DNA of 64,000 nucleotides from Heterotrichella gracilis (GCA_032358255.1 JAULBX010026940.1:62001-126000); one strand, 5' to 3'. Shown: positions 17,107-26,685, counted from the stretch's first letter. Notes: a model not told the origin generated them from the sequence alone. Translations and numbers: made by a program.

Positions 17107-18360
17107 TTACGCTTTAAATTTTTTGATCACAACGGCTGCGTTGTGTCCACCAAAACCAAACGTATTGCTAATTGCCGCATTAACCACGCGTTTTTGCGAT
17201 TTATTAAATGTAAGGTTTAGTTTAGGGTCAACTTCCGGATCGGTAGTTGTGTGATTTATTGTTGGAGGAATAATATCGTTCTTAACCGCCAAGATAGTAG
17301 CAATGCCTTCTATAGCACCTGCTGCACCTAATAAGTGGCCGGTCATACTCTTTGTTGAGCTAATGTTTATTTTGTATGCGTGTTCGCCAAAAATATTCAC
17401 GATCGCTTTTAATTCAGCAGTATCGCCAAGCGGTGTGCTAGTGCCGTGTGTATTAATGTAATCTATTTCGGTTGCATTAATTTCTGCGTCTTTTAAAGCG
17501 CGGGCCATTACTAAAGTTGCTCCTAACCCTTCCGGGTGTGGTGCAGTAATGTGATGAGCATCTGCGCTCATTCCGCCACCAATAATTTCAGCATAAATTT
17601 TTGCGCCACGTTTTAAAGCGTGTTCTAATTCTTCTAATACAATTGCGCCACCGCCTTCGCCTAAAACAAATCCATCTCTTTCTTTGTCATAAGGGCGTGA
17701 TGCGCCTGCAGGATCGTCGTTACGTTGGCTCATAGCCTGGCAAGCGTTAAAACCACCAATACCACTTTCGTTAATCGCTGCTTCGCTTCCACCACTAATA
17801 ATAGCGTTTGCTTTTCCTAAGCGGATATAGTTGAAAGCGTCAATTAATGCGTTTGTAGATGATGCACAAGCCGAAACTGTTGTAAAGTTAGGGCCACGTA
17901 AACCAAAACGAATAGAAATGTGACCACTGCAAATATCGGCGATCATTTTAGGAATAAAAAAAGGATTGAAACGTGGTGTACCATCGCCTTTTGCAAAAGC
18001 AAAAGTTTCTGTTTGAAAAGTATCTAACCCTCCAATACCACTGCCCCAGATAACACCGATCTCATTCTTATCAATGCCTTCAGCATCAAGCCCACTGTCT
18101 TTAAACGCTTGTTCGCTGGCGGCAATACCGTACCACGAATAAGCATCAAGCTTGCGTGCTTCTTTTTTGTCAAAATAATCTTCGGGGTTAAAGCCTTTTA
18201 CCTCGCAGGCAAAGCGTGTTTTAAATTTTGATGCATCAAAACGTGTAATAGGCGCTGCTCCACTAACCCCGTTTATTAGGTTATTCCAATAATCATTAAC
18301 ATTATTGCCAAGCGGCGTTATGGCCCCAAGGCCGGTAACAACTACACGTTTTAATTGCAT
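17107..18360 (-). CDS. fabF: Beta-ketoacyl-ACP synthase II
   Basis: Condensing enzyme of fatty-acid elongation, 417 aa. The catalytic triad is intact: Cys in SACASSTNAL, His in NTHGTSTPLGD, His in MTGHLLGAAG. The N-terminus MQLKRVVVTGLGAITPLGN is typical. It follows acpP by 9 bases, so carrier protein and synthase are made together. Confidence 0.98.
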   Translation of the reverse strand: MQLKRVVVTGLGAITPLGNNVNDYWNNLINGVSGAAPITRFDASKFKTRFACEVKGFNPEDYFDKKEARKLDAYSWYGIAASEQAFKDSGLDAEGIDKNEIGVIWGSGIGGLDTFQTETFAFAKGDGTPRFNPFFIPKMIADICSGHISIRFGLRGPNFTTVSACASSTNALIDAFNYIRLGKANAIISGGSEAAINESGIGGFNACQAMSQRNDDPAGASRPYDKERDGFVLGEGGGAIVLEELEHALKRGAKIYAEIIGGGMSADAHHITAPHPEGLGATLVMARALKDAEINATEIDYINTHGTSTPLGDTAELKAIVNIFGEHAYKINISSTKSMTGHLLGAAGAIEGIATILAVKNDIIPPTINHTTTDPEVDPKLNLTFNKSQKRVVNAAISNTFGFGGHNAAVVIKKFKA

Positions 18361-18369
18361 AAAATAAAA

Positions 18370-18609
18370 TTAGTTTTTTGCGTTTGCTTCAATGTAAGCA
18401 ATTGCATCACCAACTGTACCGATCTTTTCAGCTTGTTCATCAGGAATTGCGATGTTAAATTCTTTTTCAAATTCCATAATCAATTCAACTGTATCTAACG
18501 AGTCAGCTCCTAAATCATTAGTAAAGCTTGCTGTTGGTGTTACTTCTTTTTCGTCAACTCCTAATTTGTCAACGATGATCGATTTTACTTTGTTTGCAAT
18601 GTCTGACAT
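18370..18609 (-). CDS. acpP: Acyl carrier protein
   Basis: 79 aa. The phosphopantetheine serine is in [15 protein letters not shown]. First gene of the acpP-fabF-rnc unit. It has a good promoter just upstream (18634-18664). Confidence 0.98.
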   Translation of the reverse strand: MSDIANKVKSIIVDKLGVDEKEVTPTASFTNDLGADSLDTVELIMEFEKEFNIAIPDEQAEKIGTVGDAIAYIEANAKN

Positions 18610-18633
18610 TATAATTTCTTTTTAAATTTTGCA

Positions 18634-18664
18634 CAAAAATAATTATATCGCAGCTAAAACAAAA
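18634..18664 (-). promoter_or_regulatory. Promoter of acpP-fabF-rnc
   Basis: On the minus strand a -33-like TTTG (18663-18660) and a -7 element TATTTTTG (18641-18634) are separated by 18 bases, within the reported Bacteroidota range. The start codon lies 24 bases after the -7 element. Confidence 0.7.
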
Positions 18665-18680
18665 TTTAAACTTAAAAATA

Positions 18681-18758
18681 AGGCTGTTTTTTTGATAATT
18701 TATCAGCTACTAACGTTAAAAATACGTTAACTTACTGAAAACTAGCAATAAACAGCCT
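18681..18758 (-). other. Nested inverted repeats, possible branched 3' UTR structure or terminator
   Basis: An outer 9-bp stem AGGCTGTTT / AAACAGCCT (18681-18689 and 18750-18758) encloses a 6-bp stem (18711-18716 and 18724-18729) and a short one (18694-18698 and 18700-18704). It lies between the stop of the His-rich gene and the acpP promoter. It could be that gene's terminator, though the T run after it is weak. Confidence 0.45.
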
Positions 18759-18765
18759 CCAATGT

Positions 18766-19080
18766 TTAAGAAGTTTTTTTCACGATATGACGTGCGTGGT
18801 GGTGTCTGTGATGATTGTGGCGGCCAATGTTGCTGTTTTGCCCCAAATGACTAGCAGTTTCCTCACCTTTATCTTTAATAAGATGGTTTGAAATGATGTA
18901 AATGAGCAAGCCTGCCCCTACTATTCCACCAATTACCAATAAGCCCTGCATATTAAAGTTAGATACTTGGTCACCGGCAAATTTCTTTACTTCGTCAATA
19001 GTACCGGCAGTCATGCCTTGGATGTTAACAAGCACTGATCCCACCAGGATCAAAAATGCTTTAAATTTAGTTGTTTTCAT
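18766..19080 (-). CDS. Small membrane protein with histidine-rich tail, unknown
   Basis: 104 aa. N-terminal hydrophobic segment (about residues 7-25) that may be a signal peptide, a second span at about residues 44-63 (LLVIGGIVGAGLLIYII), then a soluble tail of about 40 residues ending in a His/Arg cluster (GRHNHHRHHHARH). The tail could bind metal ions. Not a family I recognise. It is a single gene, divergent from rimP, with nested inverted repeats after its stop. Confidence 0.65.
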   Translation of the reverse strand: MKTTKFKAFLILVGSVLVNIQGMTAGTIDEVKKFAGDQVSNFNMQGLLVIGGIVGAGLLIYIISNHLIKDKGEETASHLGQNSNIGRHNHHRHHHARHIVKKTS

Positions 19081-19194
19081 ATAGATCAGTTTTAATTGTT
19101 TTCTACTTATATAAACGCTTTGCGTTATCTATTGGTTGGCAAAACCTATGCCTATTTAACGGTTTTTTTGTTTTTTTATTAAATAATTTATGCT

Positions 19195-19202
19195 TATATT
19201 TG
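19195..19202 (+). promoter_or_regulatory. -7 element of the rimP-nusA-infB operon
   Basis: TATATTTG, a full TAnnTTTG match. It predicts transcription starting near 19208. A TTTG at 19167-19170 is the only -33 candidate, with a somewhat long 24-base spacer. Confidence 0.65.
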
Positions 19203-19227
19203 TATCCGAAAAAATAACTAAGGAAAT

Positions 19228-19252
19228 AGAGGGGACAGCAGTCCCCTCTTTT
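19228..19252 (+). promoter_or_regulatory. Leader hairpin followed by T run before rimP
   Basis: A perfect stem of nine pairs (AGAGGGGAC / GTCCCCTCT, 19228-19236 and 19241-19249) with loop AGCA ends in TTTT. It sits between the -7 element and the rimP start codon at 19265. Its form is that of an intrinsic terminator, yet only the rimP operon lies downstream on this strand, which suggests attenuation or 5' end stabilisation. Confidence 0.6.
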
Positions 19253-19264
19253 ATTGTTAAAAAA

Positions 19265-19729
19265 TTGATAACAAAAGAACATATTTTAGTGCTGATAGCA
19301 GAGCATTTGGGCAACGGACCTATTTTTGCTACAGGAGTAAAAATTGGTTCAGATAACCAGATAAATGTTTTTTTAGATGGTGATGATGGGGTTACAATTA
19401 AAGATTGTGTTGGTTTAAGCAGGTACATTGAAAAGAATTTAGACGAAAAAGGGCTTGATTTTGCCTTGGATGTTAGCTCACATGGCGCCACAACGCCTTT
19501 AATAATGCCGCGACAGTACAAAAAACATATTGGGCGCGAATTTGAGATAAAACTGGAAGACGGAACAAAAACTGAAGGCAGTTTGGTTGAATTTAATGGC
19601 GACGAAATAGTGTTAGAGAATATTGTTAGAGAGAATAAACCAGTAGGAAAAGGAAAAATTACAGTAGTAAAAAAACAAATAATAAAATATAATCAAATCA
19701 AAGAATCAAAAGTTAAACTCAAATTTTAA
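19265..19729 (+). CDS. rimP: Ribosome maturation factor RimP
   Basis: Needed for 30S subunit assembly. I start it at TTG 19265 (154 aa), which gives the family-like N-terminus ITKEHILVLIAEHL. An ATG at 19190 lies upstream of the promoter -7 element and would translate the leader hairpin, so it is unlikely. Family strands: NVFLDGDDGVTIKDCVGLSR, ALDVSSHGATTPL, then PRQYKKHIGREFEIKLEDG. First gene of rimP-nusA-infB; nusA follows after 12 bases. Confidence 0.93.
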   Translation: MITKEHILVLIAEHLGNGPIFATGVKIGSDNQINVFLDGDDGVTIKDCVGLSRYIEKNLDEKGLDFALDVSSHGATTPLIMPRQYKKHIGREFEIKLEDGTKTEGSLVEFNGDEIVLENIVRENKPVGKGKITVVKKQIIKYNQIKESKVKLKF

Positions 19730-19741
19730 AAAAGAAAAGCC

Positions 19742-21001
19742 ATGGAAGCTGTTAACCTAATTGAATCGTTTTCAGAATTTAAAGACAATAAGAACATTGA
19801 TCGTGCTACATTAATGAGCATTATTGAAGATGTTTTTAGAAGTATGTTGATCAAGAAATACGGAAGCGATAAAAATTTTGACATCATCGTTAACCCTGAT
19901 AAAGGCGACGTAGAGATATATAAGAACCGTAAGATCGTTGATGACGAATTTGCAGAAGATTCTTTTGATTACGACGAGAATAAACACATTAGCTTTTCGG
20001 CCGCTCAAAAAATTGAACCGGATTTTGAAATTGGTGAAGATCTTTCAGAAAAAGTAAAATTAGAGGACTTTGGTCGTCGCGCCGTATTGTCAGTACGTCA
20101 GAACTTAGTTCAAAAAATTCTTGAACTTGAGAAAAGTGAAATTTATAACAAATACAAAGAAAAAGTTGGTGATATTATTACTGCCGAAGTTTATCAGGTT
20201 TGGAAAAAAGAAATTATGTTAATGGATGATGAAGGCAATGAGCTTTTATTACCAAAAACTGAACAAATCCCCTCTGATTTCTTCAAAAAAGGAGATACTG
20301 TAAAAGCAGTAGTTTCTAAAGTTGATCTTAAGAACGGAACACCTTCAATTGTTGTTTCAAGAACATCGCCAGTTTTCTTAGAGCGTTTATTCGAGAACGA
20401 AGTGCCTGAAATTTTTGACGGTTTAATTACTATTAAAAAGATTGTTCGTGAGCCGGGTGAAAGAGCAAAAGTTGCCGTGGAATCTTATGATGACCGTATT
20501 GACCCTGTTGGTGCTTGTGTTGGTATGAAAGGTTCTCGTATCCATGGTATCGTTCGTGAATTAAAAAATGAGAATATTGACGTAATTAACTTTACAAATA
20601 ATGCTCAATTATTAATTCAACGTACTTTAAGTCCTGCAAAAATTACCTCTATCAAAATTGATGAAGAAACTAAACGTGCCGAAGTGTTTTTAAAACCTGA
20701 TCAAATTAGCTTAGCTATTGGTAAAGGTGGTTTCAATATTAAATTAGCTGGCAAATTAACCGGTTACGAAATTGATGTTTTCCGTGATACTGACATTGAT
20801 GTTGAAACAGAAGATGTTGACTTAGAAGAATTCTCAGATGAAATTGAGGCAGATATTATTGAGCAGTTAAAAACAATTGGTTGCGATACTGCTAAAGCTG
20901 TGTTAGAATTAAGTACAGAAGAATTAGTGCGTCGTACCGGAATTGCAGAAGAAACAATTCAAAGCGTACGCGATGTATTAGCTTCTGAGTTTGAAGATTA
21001 A
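19742..21001 (+). CDS. nusA: Transcription termination/antitermination factor NusA
   Basis: 419 aa RNA polymerase-binding factor. N-terminal domain about 1-130, S1 domain about 140-200 (GDIITAEVYQVWKKE), two KH domains about 210-350 with GXXG-like loops in CVGMKGSRI and AIGKGGFN. The acidic C-terminal part ends in a helix-hairpin-helix-like region (TAKAVLELSTEELVRRTGI). The C-terminus is shorter than in E. coli, as usual in this phylum. Confidence 0.97.
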   Translation: MEAVNLIESFSEFKDNKNIDRATLMSIIEDVFRSMLIKKYGSDKNFDIIVNPDKGDVEIYKNRKIVDDEFAEDSFDYDENKHISFSAAQKIEPDFEIGEDLSEKVKLEDFGRRAVLSVRQNLVQKILELEKSEIYNKYKEKVGDIITAEVYQVWKKEIMLMDDEGNELLLPKTEQIPSDFFKKGDTVKAVVSKVDLKNGTPSIVVSRTSPVFLERLFENEVPEIFDGLITIKKIVREPGERAKVAVESYDDRIDPVGACVGMKGSRIHGIVRELKNENIDVINFTNNAQLLIQRTLSPAKITSIKIDEETKRAEVFLKPDQISLAIGKGGFNIKLAGKLTGYEIDVFRDTDIDVETEDVDLEEFSDEIEADIIEQLKTIGCDTAKAVLELSTEELVRRTGIAEETIQSVRDVLASEFED

Positions 21002-21062
21002 AAAAGCGTTTTGCTTTTGATCTTCACAAATAAAAATTAAATAAAAAAGGATAAAATAAAAT

Positions 21063-23843
21063 ATGTCAGAAGGAGCTAAAACACTTCGATTAAGTAAAGT
21101 GGCCAAAGAATTTAACCTGTCTTTAGGAAAGATAGTTGAGTTTCTTGCATCTAAGGGCCACAAGGTGGAGAGTAATCCTAACGCCAAAATTGGCGATGGG
21201 GAATACAATCTATTGCTGAAAGAATTTTCAAGCGATAAATCAGCCCGAGAAGAGGCCGAGAATGTTGCCCAAAACATTTCTAAAGTTAAGCGTGAGACCA
21301 TTATTTTATCTGACATTAAAGGTAAAAGACAAAAAGAAGAAGAGGATTCGGATGAATTCATGATAAAGGACCTTACTCCGAAAATTAAAACGGTTACTTC
21401 CGAAAAAACAGAAACTACAAAAGAAGTTCCAAAAGCAAAAGAAGTTGAGGTTGTAAAAAAAGAAACTACTGATGGCCCTAAGGTTCTGGGTAAACTTGAT
21501 TTGGATTCGATGAACCTTAAAACAAAACCTGATAAGAAAACCAAAAAAGACGCAGAGAAGAAAGATACTAAAGGCAAAAAAGATAAAGAAGAAACAGAAA
21601 TTACTCCGGAAGTTGAAAATGTTACCGAAGAGCCTGTTGTTAAAGAAGAACAAAAGGAAGAGTTCTTAGAAACAAAGTACGAAAAACTTGAAGGCCCTAA
21701 AATTTTAAGAAGTATTGAATTACCTGTTGTTAAAGAAACGCCGAAGAAAGTAATTAACGATCCAAACGCTGATAAGAAAAAGCGTAAACGTATTCGTAAA
21801 GGCGGTCTTTCTCAAGAAGAAATTAAAAAAGTTGGTAAAGAACAATCTGCCATTGCCCGCGAAAAAGCAAAAGAAAAATATGGCGATCCTCGTGCTAAAA
21901 AACCTGTAAGTACACCCGGCAAACCTCGTCATGAATTAACTGAAGAGGAGATCCAGGCACAAATTAAAGAAACCTTAGCGCGTTTAAGTAATAAAGGAAC
22001 CAAATCAAAAACCTCTAAATACCGTCGTGAAAAACGTGACGATATTCGTGAGAAAATGGCCGAAAAAGCGGTTATCGATGAGGCAGACAGAAAAATATTA
22101 AAAGTAGCCGAATTCGTAAGTGCAAATCAGTTAGCGCAAATGATGAGCGTGCAGGTAACGCAAATTATTTCAACTTGCATGTCGCTTGGTTTATTTGTTT
22201 CTATTAACCAACGTTTAGATGCAGAAACAATATCCATTGTTGCAGAAGAATTTGGTTACAAAGTAGAATTTGCGAGTGCAGAAGATATTGAAACCATTAA
22301 GGAAGATGAAAAAGACTCTCCTGAAGATCTTATATCACGGGCGCCGGTTGTTACGGTTATGGGTCACGTAGATCATGGTAAAACATCATTGCTTGACTTT
22401 ATTCGTAAAGCCAATGTGGTTGCCGGTGAAGCCGGAGGTATCACACAACATATTGGTGCCTACAATGTAAAAATGGCAAATGGTAAAAGCATGACGTTCT
22501 TAGATACTCCCGGTCACGAAGCCTTTACCGCTATGCGTGCCCGTGGTGCTAAATTAACGGACATTGCCATTATTGTAATTGCGGCAGATGACAGTATCAT
22601 GCCTCAAACAAAAGAAGCTATTAACCACGCACAGGCTGCGGGTGTTTCAATGATCTTTGCAATTAATAAAATTGATAAACCGGGAGCTAATCCTGATAAG
22701 ATACGTGAAGCTTTATCTGTAATGAATATTTTAGTTGAAGAATGGGGCGGTAAATACCAGTGTCAGGAAGTATCAGCTAAAATGGGAAAAAACATTGATC
22801 TTCTTTTAGAAAAAGTAATTCTTGAAGCGGATATGATGGATCTGAAAGCAAATCCTGATAGAAATGCAATAGGTTCAGTAATTGAAGCCAGTATGGAAGA
22901 AGGTCGCGGTTATGTTGCAACAATTTTAGTTCAAAACGGAACGTTAAAAGTTGGTGATGTAATGTTGGCCGGTTCGTTTAGTGGCCGTGTACGTGCTATG
23001 TTCAACGAGCGCGGACAAAAAGTAGAAACTGCTGGACCATCACATCCTGTTAAAGTATTAGGCTTAAGTGGTGCGCCAACAGCGGGTGATAAGTTTAACG
23101 TGATGAGCGACGAGCGCGAAGCGCGTGAGATAGCAAACAAGCGTTTACAATTACAACGCGAGCAAGGTATCCGTACACACAAACATATTACATTAGATGA
23201 GATCGGCCGCCGTTTAGCGATAGGTGATTTTAAAGAATTAAACGTGATCGTTAAAGGTGACGTGGATGGATCTATTGAAGCGTTATCAGATTCATTATTA
23301 AAATTATCTACAGAAAAAGTTGCTGTAAACATTATTCATAAATCAGTTGGTGCTATTAGCGAGAGTGATGTTCTATTAGCATCTGCTTCTAATGCCATCA
23401 TCATTGGTTTCCAGGTAAGACCAAGTACAAGTGCAAGAAAATTAGCAGAGGTTGAAGAAATTGATATTCGTTTATATTCTATTATTTACGATGCTATCAA
23501 CGAAATTAAAGCGGCAATGGAGGGTATGTTAGCACCTGAGTTTGAAGAGAAGATCGTTTGTAATATTGAGATACGTGATGTGTTTAATATTACACGTGTT
23601 GGTACTATTGCAGGCTGTTATGTGTTGGATGGAAAAGTTACGCGTAACACCAAAGTGCGTGTGATCCGCGAGGGCATTGTTGTTCACACAGGTTCACTAG
23701 GTTCTTTGAAACGCTTTAAGGATGATGTGAAAGAAGTTACATCCGGTTACGAATGCGGTTTGAACATCGAAAATTTTGATGATATTAAAGTAGGCGACAT
23801 TATTGAGGGCTACGATATGATCGAGATCAAAGCAAAACTTTAA
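21063..23843 (+). CDS. infB: Translation initiation factor IF-2
   Basis: 926 aa GTPase that brings initiator tRNA to the 30S subunit. N-terminal IF2-N module (about 1-60), a long Lys/Glu-rich linker (about 75-330), then the G domain near residue 430 with [10 protein letters not shown] (G1), DTPGHEAF (G3) and NKIDKP (G4), followed by barrel domains II to IV. Last gene of the operon, with a strong terminator after it. Confidence 0.98.
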   Translation: MSEGAKTLRLSKVAKEFNLSLGKIVEFLASKGHKVESNPNAKIGDGEYNLLLKEFSSDKSAREEAENVAQNISKVKRETIILSDIKGKRQKEEEDSDEFMIKDLTPKIKTVTSEKTETTKEVPKAKEVEVVKKETTDGPKVLGKLDLDSMNLKTKPDKKTKKDAEKKDTKGKKDKEETEITPEVENVTEEPVVKEEQKEEFLETKYEKLEGPKILRSIELPVVKETPKKVINDPNADKKKRKRIRKGGLSQEEIKKVGKEQSAIAREKAKEKYGDPRAKKPVSTPGKPRHELTEEEIQAQIKETLARLSNKGTKSKTSKYRREKRDDIREKMAEKAVIDEADRKILKVAEFVSANQLAQMMSVQVTQIISTCMSLGLFVSINQRLDAETISIVAEEFGYKVEFASAEDIETIKEDEKDSPEDLISRAPVVTVMGHVDHGKTSLLDFIRKANVVAGEAGGITQHIGAYNVKMANGKSMTFLDTPGHEAFTAMRARGAKLTDIAIIVIAADDSIMPQTKEAINHAQAAGVSMIFAINKIDKPGANPDKIREALSVMNILVEEWGGKYQCQEVSAKMGKNIDLLLEKVILEADMMDLKANPDRNAIGSVIEASMEEGRGYVATILVQNGTLKVGDVMLAGSFSGRVRAMFNERGQKVETAGPSHPVKVLGLSGAPTAGDKFNVMSDEREAREIANKRLQLQREQGIRTHKHITLDEIGRRLAIGDFKELNVIVKGDVDGSIEALSDSLLKLSTEKVAVNIIHKSVGAISESDVLLASASNAIIIGFQVRPSTSARKLAEVEEIDIRLYSIIYDAINEIKAAMEGMLAPEFEEKIVCNIEIRDVFNITRVGTIAGCYVLDGKVTRNTKVRVIREGIVVHTGSLGSLKRFKDDVKEVTSGYECGLNIENFDDIKVGDIIEGYDMIEIKAKL

Positions 23844-23863
23844 AAATTATTCATTTTATATAT

Positions 23864-23893
23864 AAAAAGTCCGCCTAAACAGCGGACTTTTTT
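23864..23893 (+). terminator. Terminator of rimP-nusA-infB
   Basis: The stem AGTCCGC / GCGGACT (23868-23874 and 23882-23888) has a 7-base loop and is followed by TTTTTTATTTT. It is extended by A-T pairs on both sides. Confidence 0.85.
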
Positions 23894-24248
23894 ATTTTCC
23901 GGCTAAACTGGCTTTATTAAATGCCTTTTAAAGCAAGATCTTTTTTCGGGTTAAACTAGCCAAACCTCAGCTTAAAACGGCGTCAAAACGGCTTAAAATT
24001 GTTTATAACCACATTTTTTTGTTAATAAATCAAGAGGTGCTTCAAACATAATGAACAATATATTAACTTTCTTAAATTGTTGATTTATAATACTTTAAGT
24101 AACAAATATTTAACTTAATGCTAATTTAAATAGCTTTTAAACAATATTTATACAACAGCAATTGGGCATCGATAGGAGGCCTAACACGTAACTTTTTCTT
24201 TAAATGCACGTTTAAGGCTATTATAAACAACAATTTTGCACTAAAATT
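23894..24248. other. Gene-free AT-rich gap
   Basis: About 355 bases without a credible reading frame. There are short imperfect repeats of AAAACGGC near 23970. Just before the next gene, CAATTTTG (24233-24240) is one base off a -7 element. I see no tRNA-like cloverleaf or other clear signal. Confidence 0.5.
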
Positions 24249-24821
24249 ATGAGAATTCTTAAAGAGGAAGAGTTTAACCGCCTCGCACTTAAAGGTAAAG
24301 GCAGAAGTTCGCCAATTTTTAATTCAATTGTCAACCTAAACGTAGGAGAGGCTATTCTTATTGAGAAAAAGGACTGGAACCGTAAGGCAAGCCCGAGCAC
24401 GTTAGTAAAATATATTGAAAGAACACATCAATTAAAATTTACTTGCGGTGAATTATTGAACGGACAAGGTTGGGCTGTAAAGCGCATAGAGTCAACGATT
24501 CAAGCCAATCACAAAATTGTTGAAACATTAAAACCACATAAAGAAATTTTAATTAAGTCTAAAATAAATGAAGAAGAATTAAAAACAGATGACGGACAAT
24601 TAAAATTAAAATCTGAAATAGTAATTTTTTATTTAGGAAGAATTGCTGCTTGTAAAATAGAAAAGATAGAAGACTCTCTGAAAGCCGTTATGGATCAGTT
24701 CTGGGAGCAGGATAGAGTTTTACTTAAAAAATTATTTTTAGAAGCAATTGAAGTTTTATCTGCTTCTAATCATATTGTTATTGAGAATGGTAAAACATAC
24801 ATTCCACTTAAGCAGAATTAA
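24249..24821 (+). CDS. Conserved-looking hypothetical protein
   Basis: 190 aa, soluble, no signal peptide. Residues 1-80 look like one compact domain (SSPIFNSIVNLNVGEAILI, then SPSTLVKYIERTH) and residues of about 85-190 like another, mostly helical. I do not recognise the family. The gene stands alone after a long gap, and its end overlaps the convergent rfaE2 by 4 bases. Confidence 0.6.
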   Translation: MRILKEEEFNRLALKGKGRSSPIFNSIVNLNVGEAILIEKKDWNRKASPSTLVKYIERTHQLKFTCGELLNGQGWAVKRIESTIQANHKIVETLKPHKEILIKSKINEEELKTDDGQLKLKSEIVIFYLGRIAACKIEKIEDSLKAVMDQFWEQDRVLLKKLFLEAIEVLSASNHIVIENGKTYIPLKQN

Positions 24822-25309
24822 GAATTAATTCTCTTAATAAGATTTGTTGTAGAAAAACCCTCTAAAAAAGGAATGGTAATTACTTTGCCGCCGCCTTTAG
24901 TTACTATATCGTAACCAACAATTTCTTCTGCTTTATAATCGTTGCCCTTTACTAAAACATTTGGCTGTAAATAATTTATCAGATCGTAAGGTGTTTCTTC
25001 ATCAAACAAAACAATTGCATCAATACAACCTAAAGCTGCTAGTACCATAGCGCGCTCCTGTTCTTTATTAATGGGCCTGTTGGGCGCTTTATTCAAACGC
25101 TTTACAGAGTTATCAGTGTTCAAGCCTAAGATCAGGAAGTCGCCAAGGTCACGCGCCTGGCTCAAATAATCAACATGTCCTGGATGAAGTATGTCAAAAC
25201 AACCATTTGTAAAAACGATCTTTTTACCTTTTTGCTTCAACAAATTTATGGTTTGCAAAGCTGTTTCTTTAGAAACTATTTTATTTTTCAGCTGTTGGTG
25301 AAACGACAT
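24818..25309 (-). CDS. rfaE2: D-glycero-beta-D-manno-heptose 1-phosphate adenylyltransferase
   Basis: Cytidylyltransferase-fold enzyme of ADP-heptose synthesis for LPS core. The nucleotide motif is FTNGCFDILHPGHVDYL, followed by ILGLNTDNSVKRLNK and the C-terminal TTNLIKRI. I use ATG 25309 (163 aa); the frame is open to 25339 but that part overlaps the upstream gene further. Only the RfaE domain II is present, as in organisms with split HldE. It overlaps the preceding membrane protein gene by 29 bases. Confidence 0.93.
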   Translation of the reverse strand: MSFHQQLKNKIVSKETALQTINLLKQKGKKIVFTNGCFDILHPGHVDYLSQARDLGDFLILGLNTDNSVKRLNKAPNRPINKEQERAMVLAALGCIDAIVLFDEETPYDLINYLQPNVLVKGNDYKAEEIVGYDIVTKGGGKVITIPFLEGFSTTNLIKRINS

Positions 25310-26318
25310 TTTTATTGCGGTTATACAACGGTAAAACAATTAAACTTACTAAGCCTAAAAATAGTATCAAAACAAACTGGCTCGTCCATGATAACCAAGG
25401 TAATGCAAAAGAAGAAACCTCATCTACATGATAAGTGACCAATAGTATGCCCCCAACAATTGCAGGGTAGGCGCCAAGACCTCCTGGAGAAAAAATAACG
25501 CCAAAGGTGCCAAAAATAAGCAACGCTAAGCATTCCTTCTGTCCTAAATGCGATGTGCCATTTAAAGCGAAGAAACAAACATACAGCGAGTAAAAATAAC
25601 AAGCCCAGATCATAAAACTAAGTACTATAAATTGAAATGGCTTATCCATTTTTGCAATAGAACTAAGTCCTTGTCCCATACCCTTTAATATTCCGCCCAA
25701 TTTTCCTTTCAAAAGTGATGAGAATTTTTTCCTCAATACAAAAAAGGCTACTATCATTACTAAAGCTACAACGCTAAGAGCTATTATTTTGGTGGGACTT
25801 TCGCTTATTCCAGACAAACGCGACATAGCGGGATCAAAAATATATTGATTAGCTAAACCAATAAGCTCATTGAATTGAACTAAAAATGTAAATGCAAAAA
25901 TCAGTAGGAACAAAATAAAATCAATTACCCTTTCTGTAATCACTGTCCCAAGGGCAACTTCAAACGGCACGTCATCATATTTAGTGGCCAAAGTACAGCG
26001 CGATATTTCGCCCATGCGTGGTATGCCGTAATTTGCCAGATATCCTATCAACACGTGGCAATTGGCGTTCACTAAATTTATTTTATAGCCTGCGGGCTTT
26101 AACAAATAATTCCAGCGGTATGCGCGTAGAAAATGGCTGAAAAAAGAAATCACAAGCGAAATACCAACCCAAAAATAATCAGCTTCTTTAAACGCGTCAA
26201 TTATCTTTACTTTTTGTTCGGCGGTAATTGACCTTATTGATAACCAAATAAACAAAACACCTATGCCAAGTAAAACAATAAATTGTATTATGGATTTGGT
26301 GCTTTTTGCTGTGGCCAC
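25281..26318 (-). CDS. Flippase-like membrane protein (LPG synthase TM family)
   Basis: 345 aa with about eight membrane spans. Conserved marks of the lysylphosphatidylglycerol-synthase transmembrane/UPF0104 family: FLRAYRWNYLLKPAG, YLANYGIPRMGEISRC, and FGTFGVIFSPGGLGAYPAIVG. The lysyltransferase domain is absent. Such stand-alone proteins are thought to move or modify lipids; the position between panD and the heptose enzyme suggests an envelope role (inference). Confidence 0.88.
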   Translation of the reverse strand: MATAKSTKSIIQFIVLLGIGVLFIWLSIRSITAEQKVKIIDAFKEADYFWVGISLVISFFSHFLRAYRWNYLLKPAGYKINLVNANCHVLIGYLANYGIPRMGEISRCTLATKYDDVPFEVALGTVITERVIDFILFLLIFAFTFLVQFNELIGLANQYIFDPAMSRLSGISESPTKIIALSVVALVMIVAFFVLRKKFSSLLKGKLGGILKGMGQGLSSIAKMDKPFQFIVLSFMIWACYFYSLYVCFFALNGTSHLGQKECLALLIFGTFGVIFSPGGLGAYPAIVGGILLVTYHVDEVSSFALPWLSWTSQFVLILFLGLVSLIVLPLYNRNKNVVSPTAEK

Positions 26319-26319
26319 T

Positions 26320-26670
26320 TTATTTTAATTTATTGGTTTTTGTATCTGGAAAAACAACCCATGGACGAAAGCTCTTAGCTTTTTCAAAATCCATATTGGC
26401 ATAAGAGATAATAATAACCACATCTCCCAATTTTACTCTTAAAGCTGCAGGGCCGTTTAAACAAATTACACCACTACCCCTTTCGCCTTTTATTACATAA
26501 GTTATAAAACGCTCGCCATTATTTTTATTTAAAATATGCACCTGTTCGTTCTCAATTAAATTGGCCGCTTCCATCAGATCTTCATCTATAGTAACACTGC
26601 CAATATAATCCAACTCTGCCTGTGTAACAGTTACACAGTGCAACTTGGATTTAATAACCTGAATTTCCAT
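26320..26670 (-). CDS. panD: Aspartate 1-decarboxylase
   Basis: Makes beta-alanine for pantothenate. 116 aa proenzyme. The self-cleavage site is the Gly-Ser of [12 protein letters not shown], where Ser becomes the pyruvoyl group; [16 protein letters not shown] and GAA-like [12 protein letters not shown] follow. The promoter -7 element lies only 7 bases from the start codon, so the transcript should have almost no leader. Confidence 0.96.
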   Translation of the reverse strand: MEIQVIKSKLHCVTVTQAELDYIGSVTIDEDLMEAANLIENEQVHILNKNNGERFITYVIKGERGSGVICLNGPAALRVKLGDVVIIISYANMDFEKAKSFRPWVVFPDTKTNKLK

Positions 26671-26677
26671 AACGGCT

Positions 26678-26685
26678 CAAATTTA
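26678..26685 (-). promoter_or_regulatory. -7 element of panD
   Basis: TAAATTTG on the minus strand, a full consensus match, ending 7 bases before the panD ATG. It predicts a nearly leaderless mRNA. Confidence 0.6.

Noticed and set aside
19190-19264. Upstream ATG extension of rimP
   Set aside because: It lies before the -7 promoter element and would translate a perfect terminator-like hairpin; the family N-terminus begins at TTG 19265.
21306-21653. Phe-rich frame opposite infB
   Set aside because: Shadow of the Lys/Glu-rich IF-2 linker.
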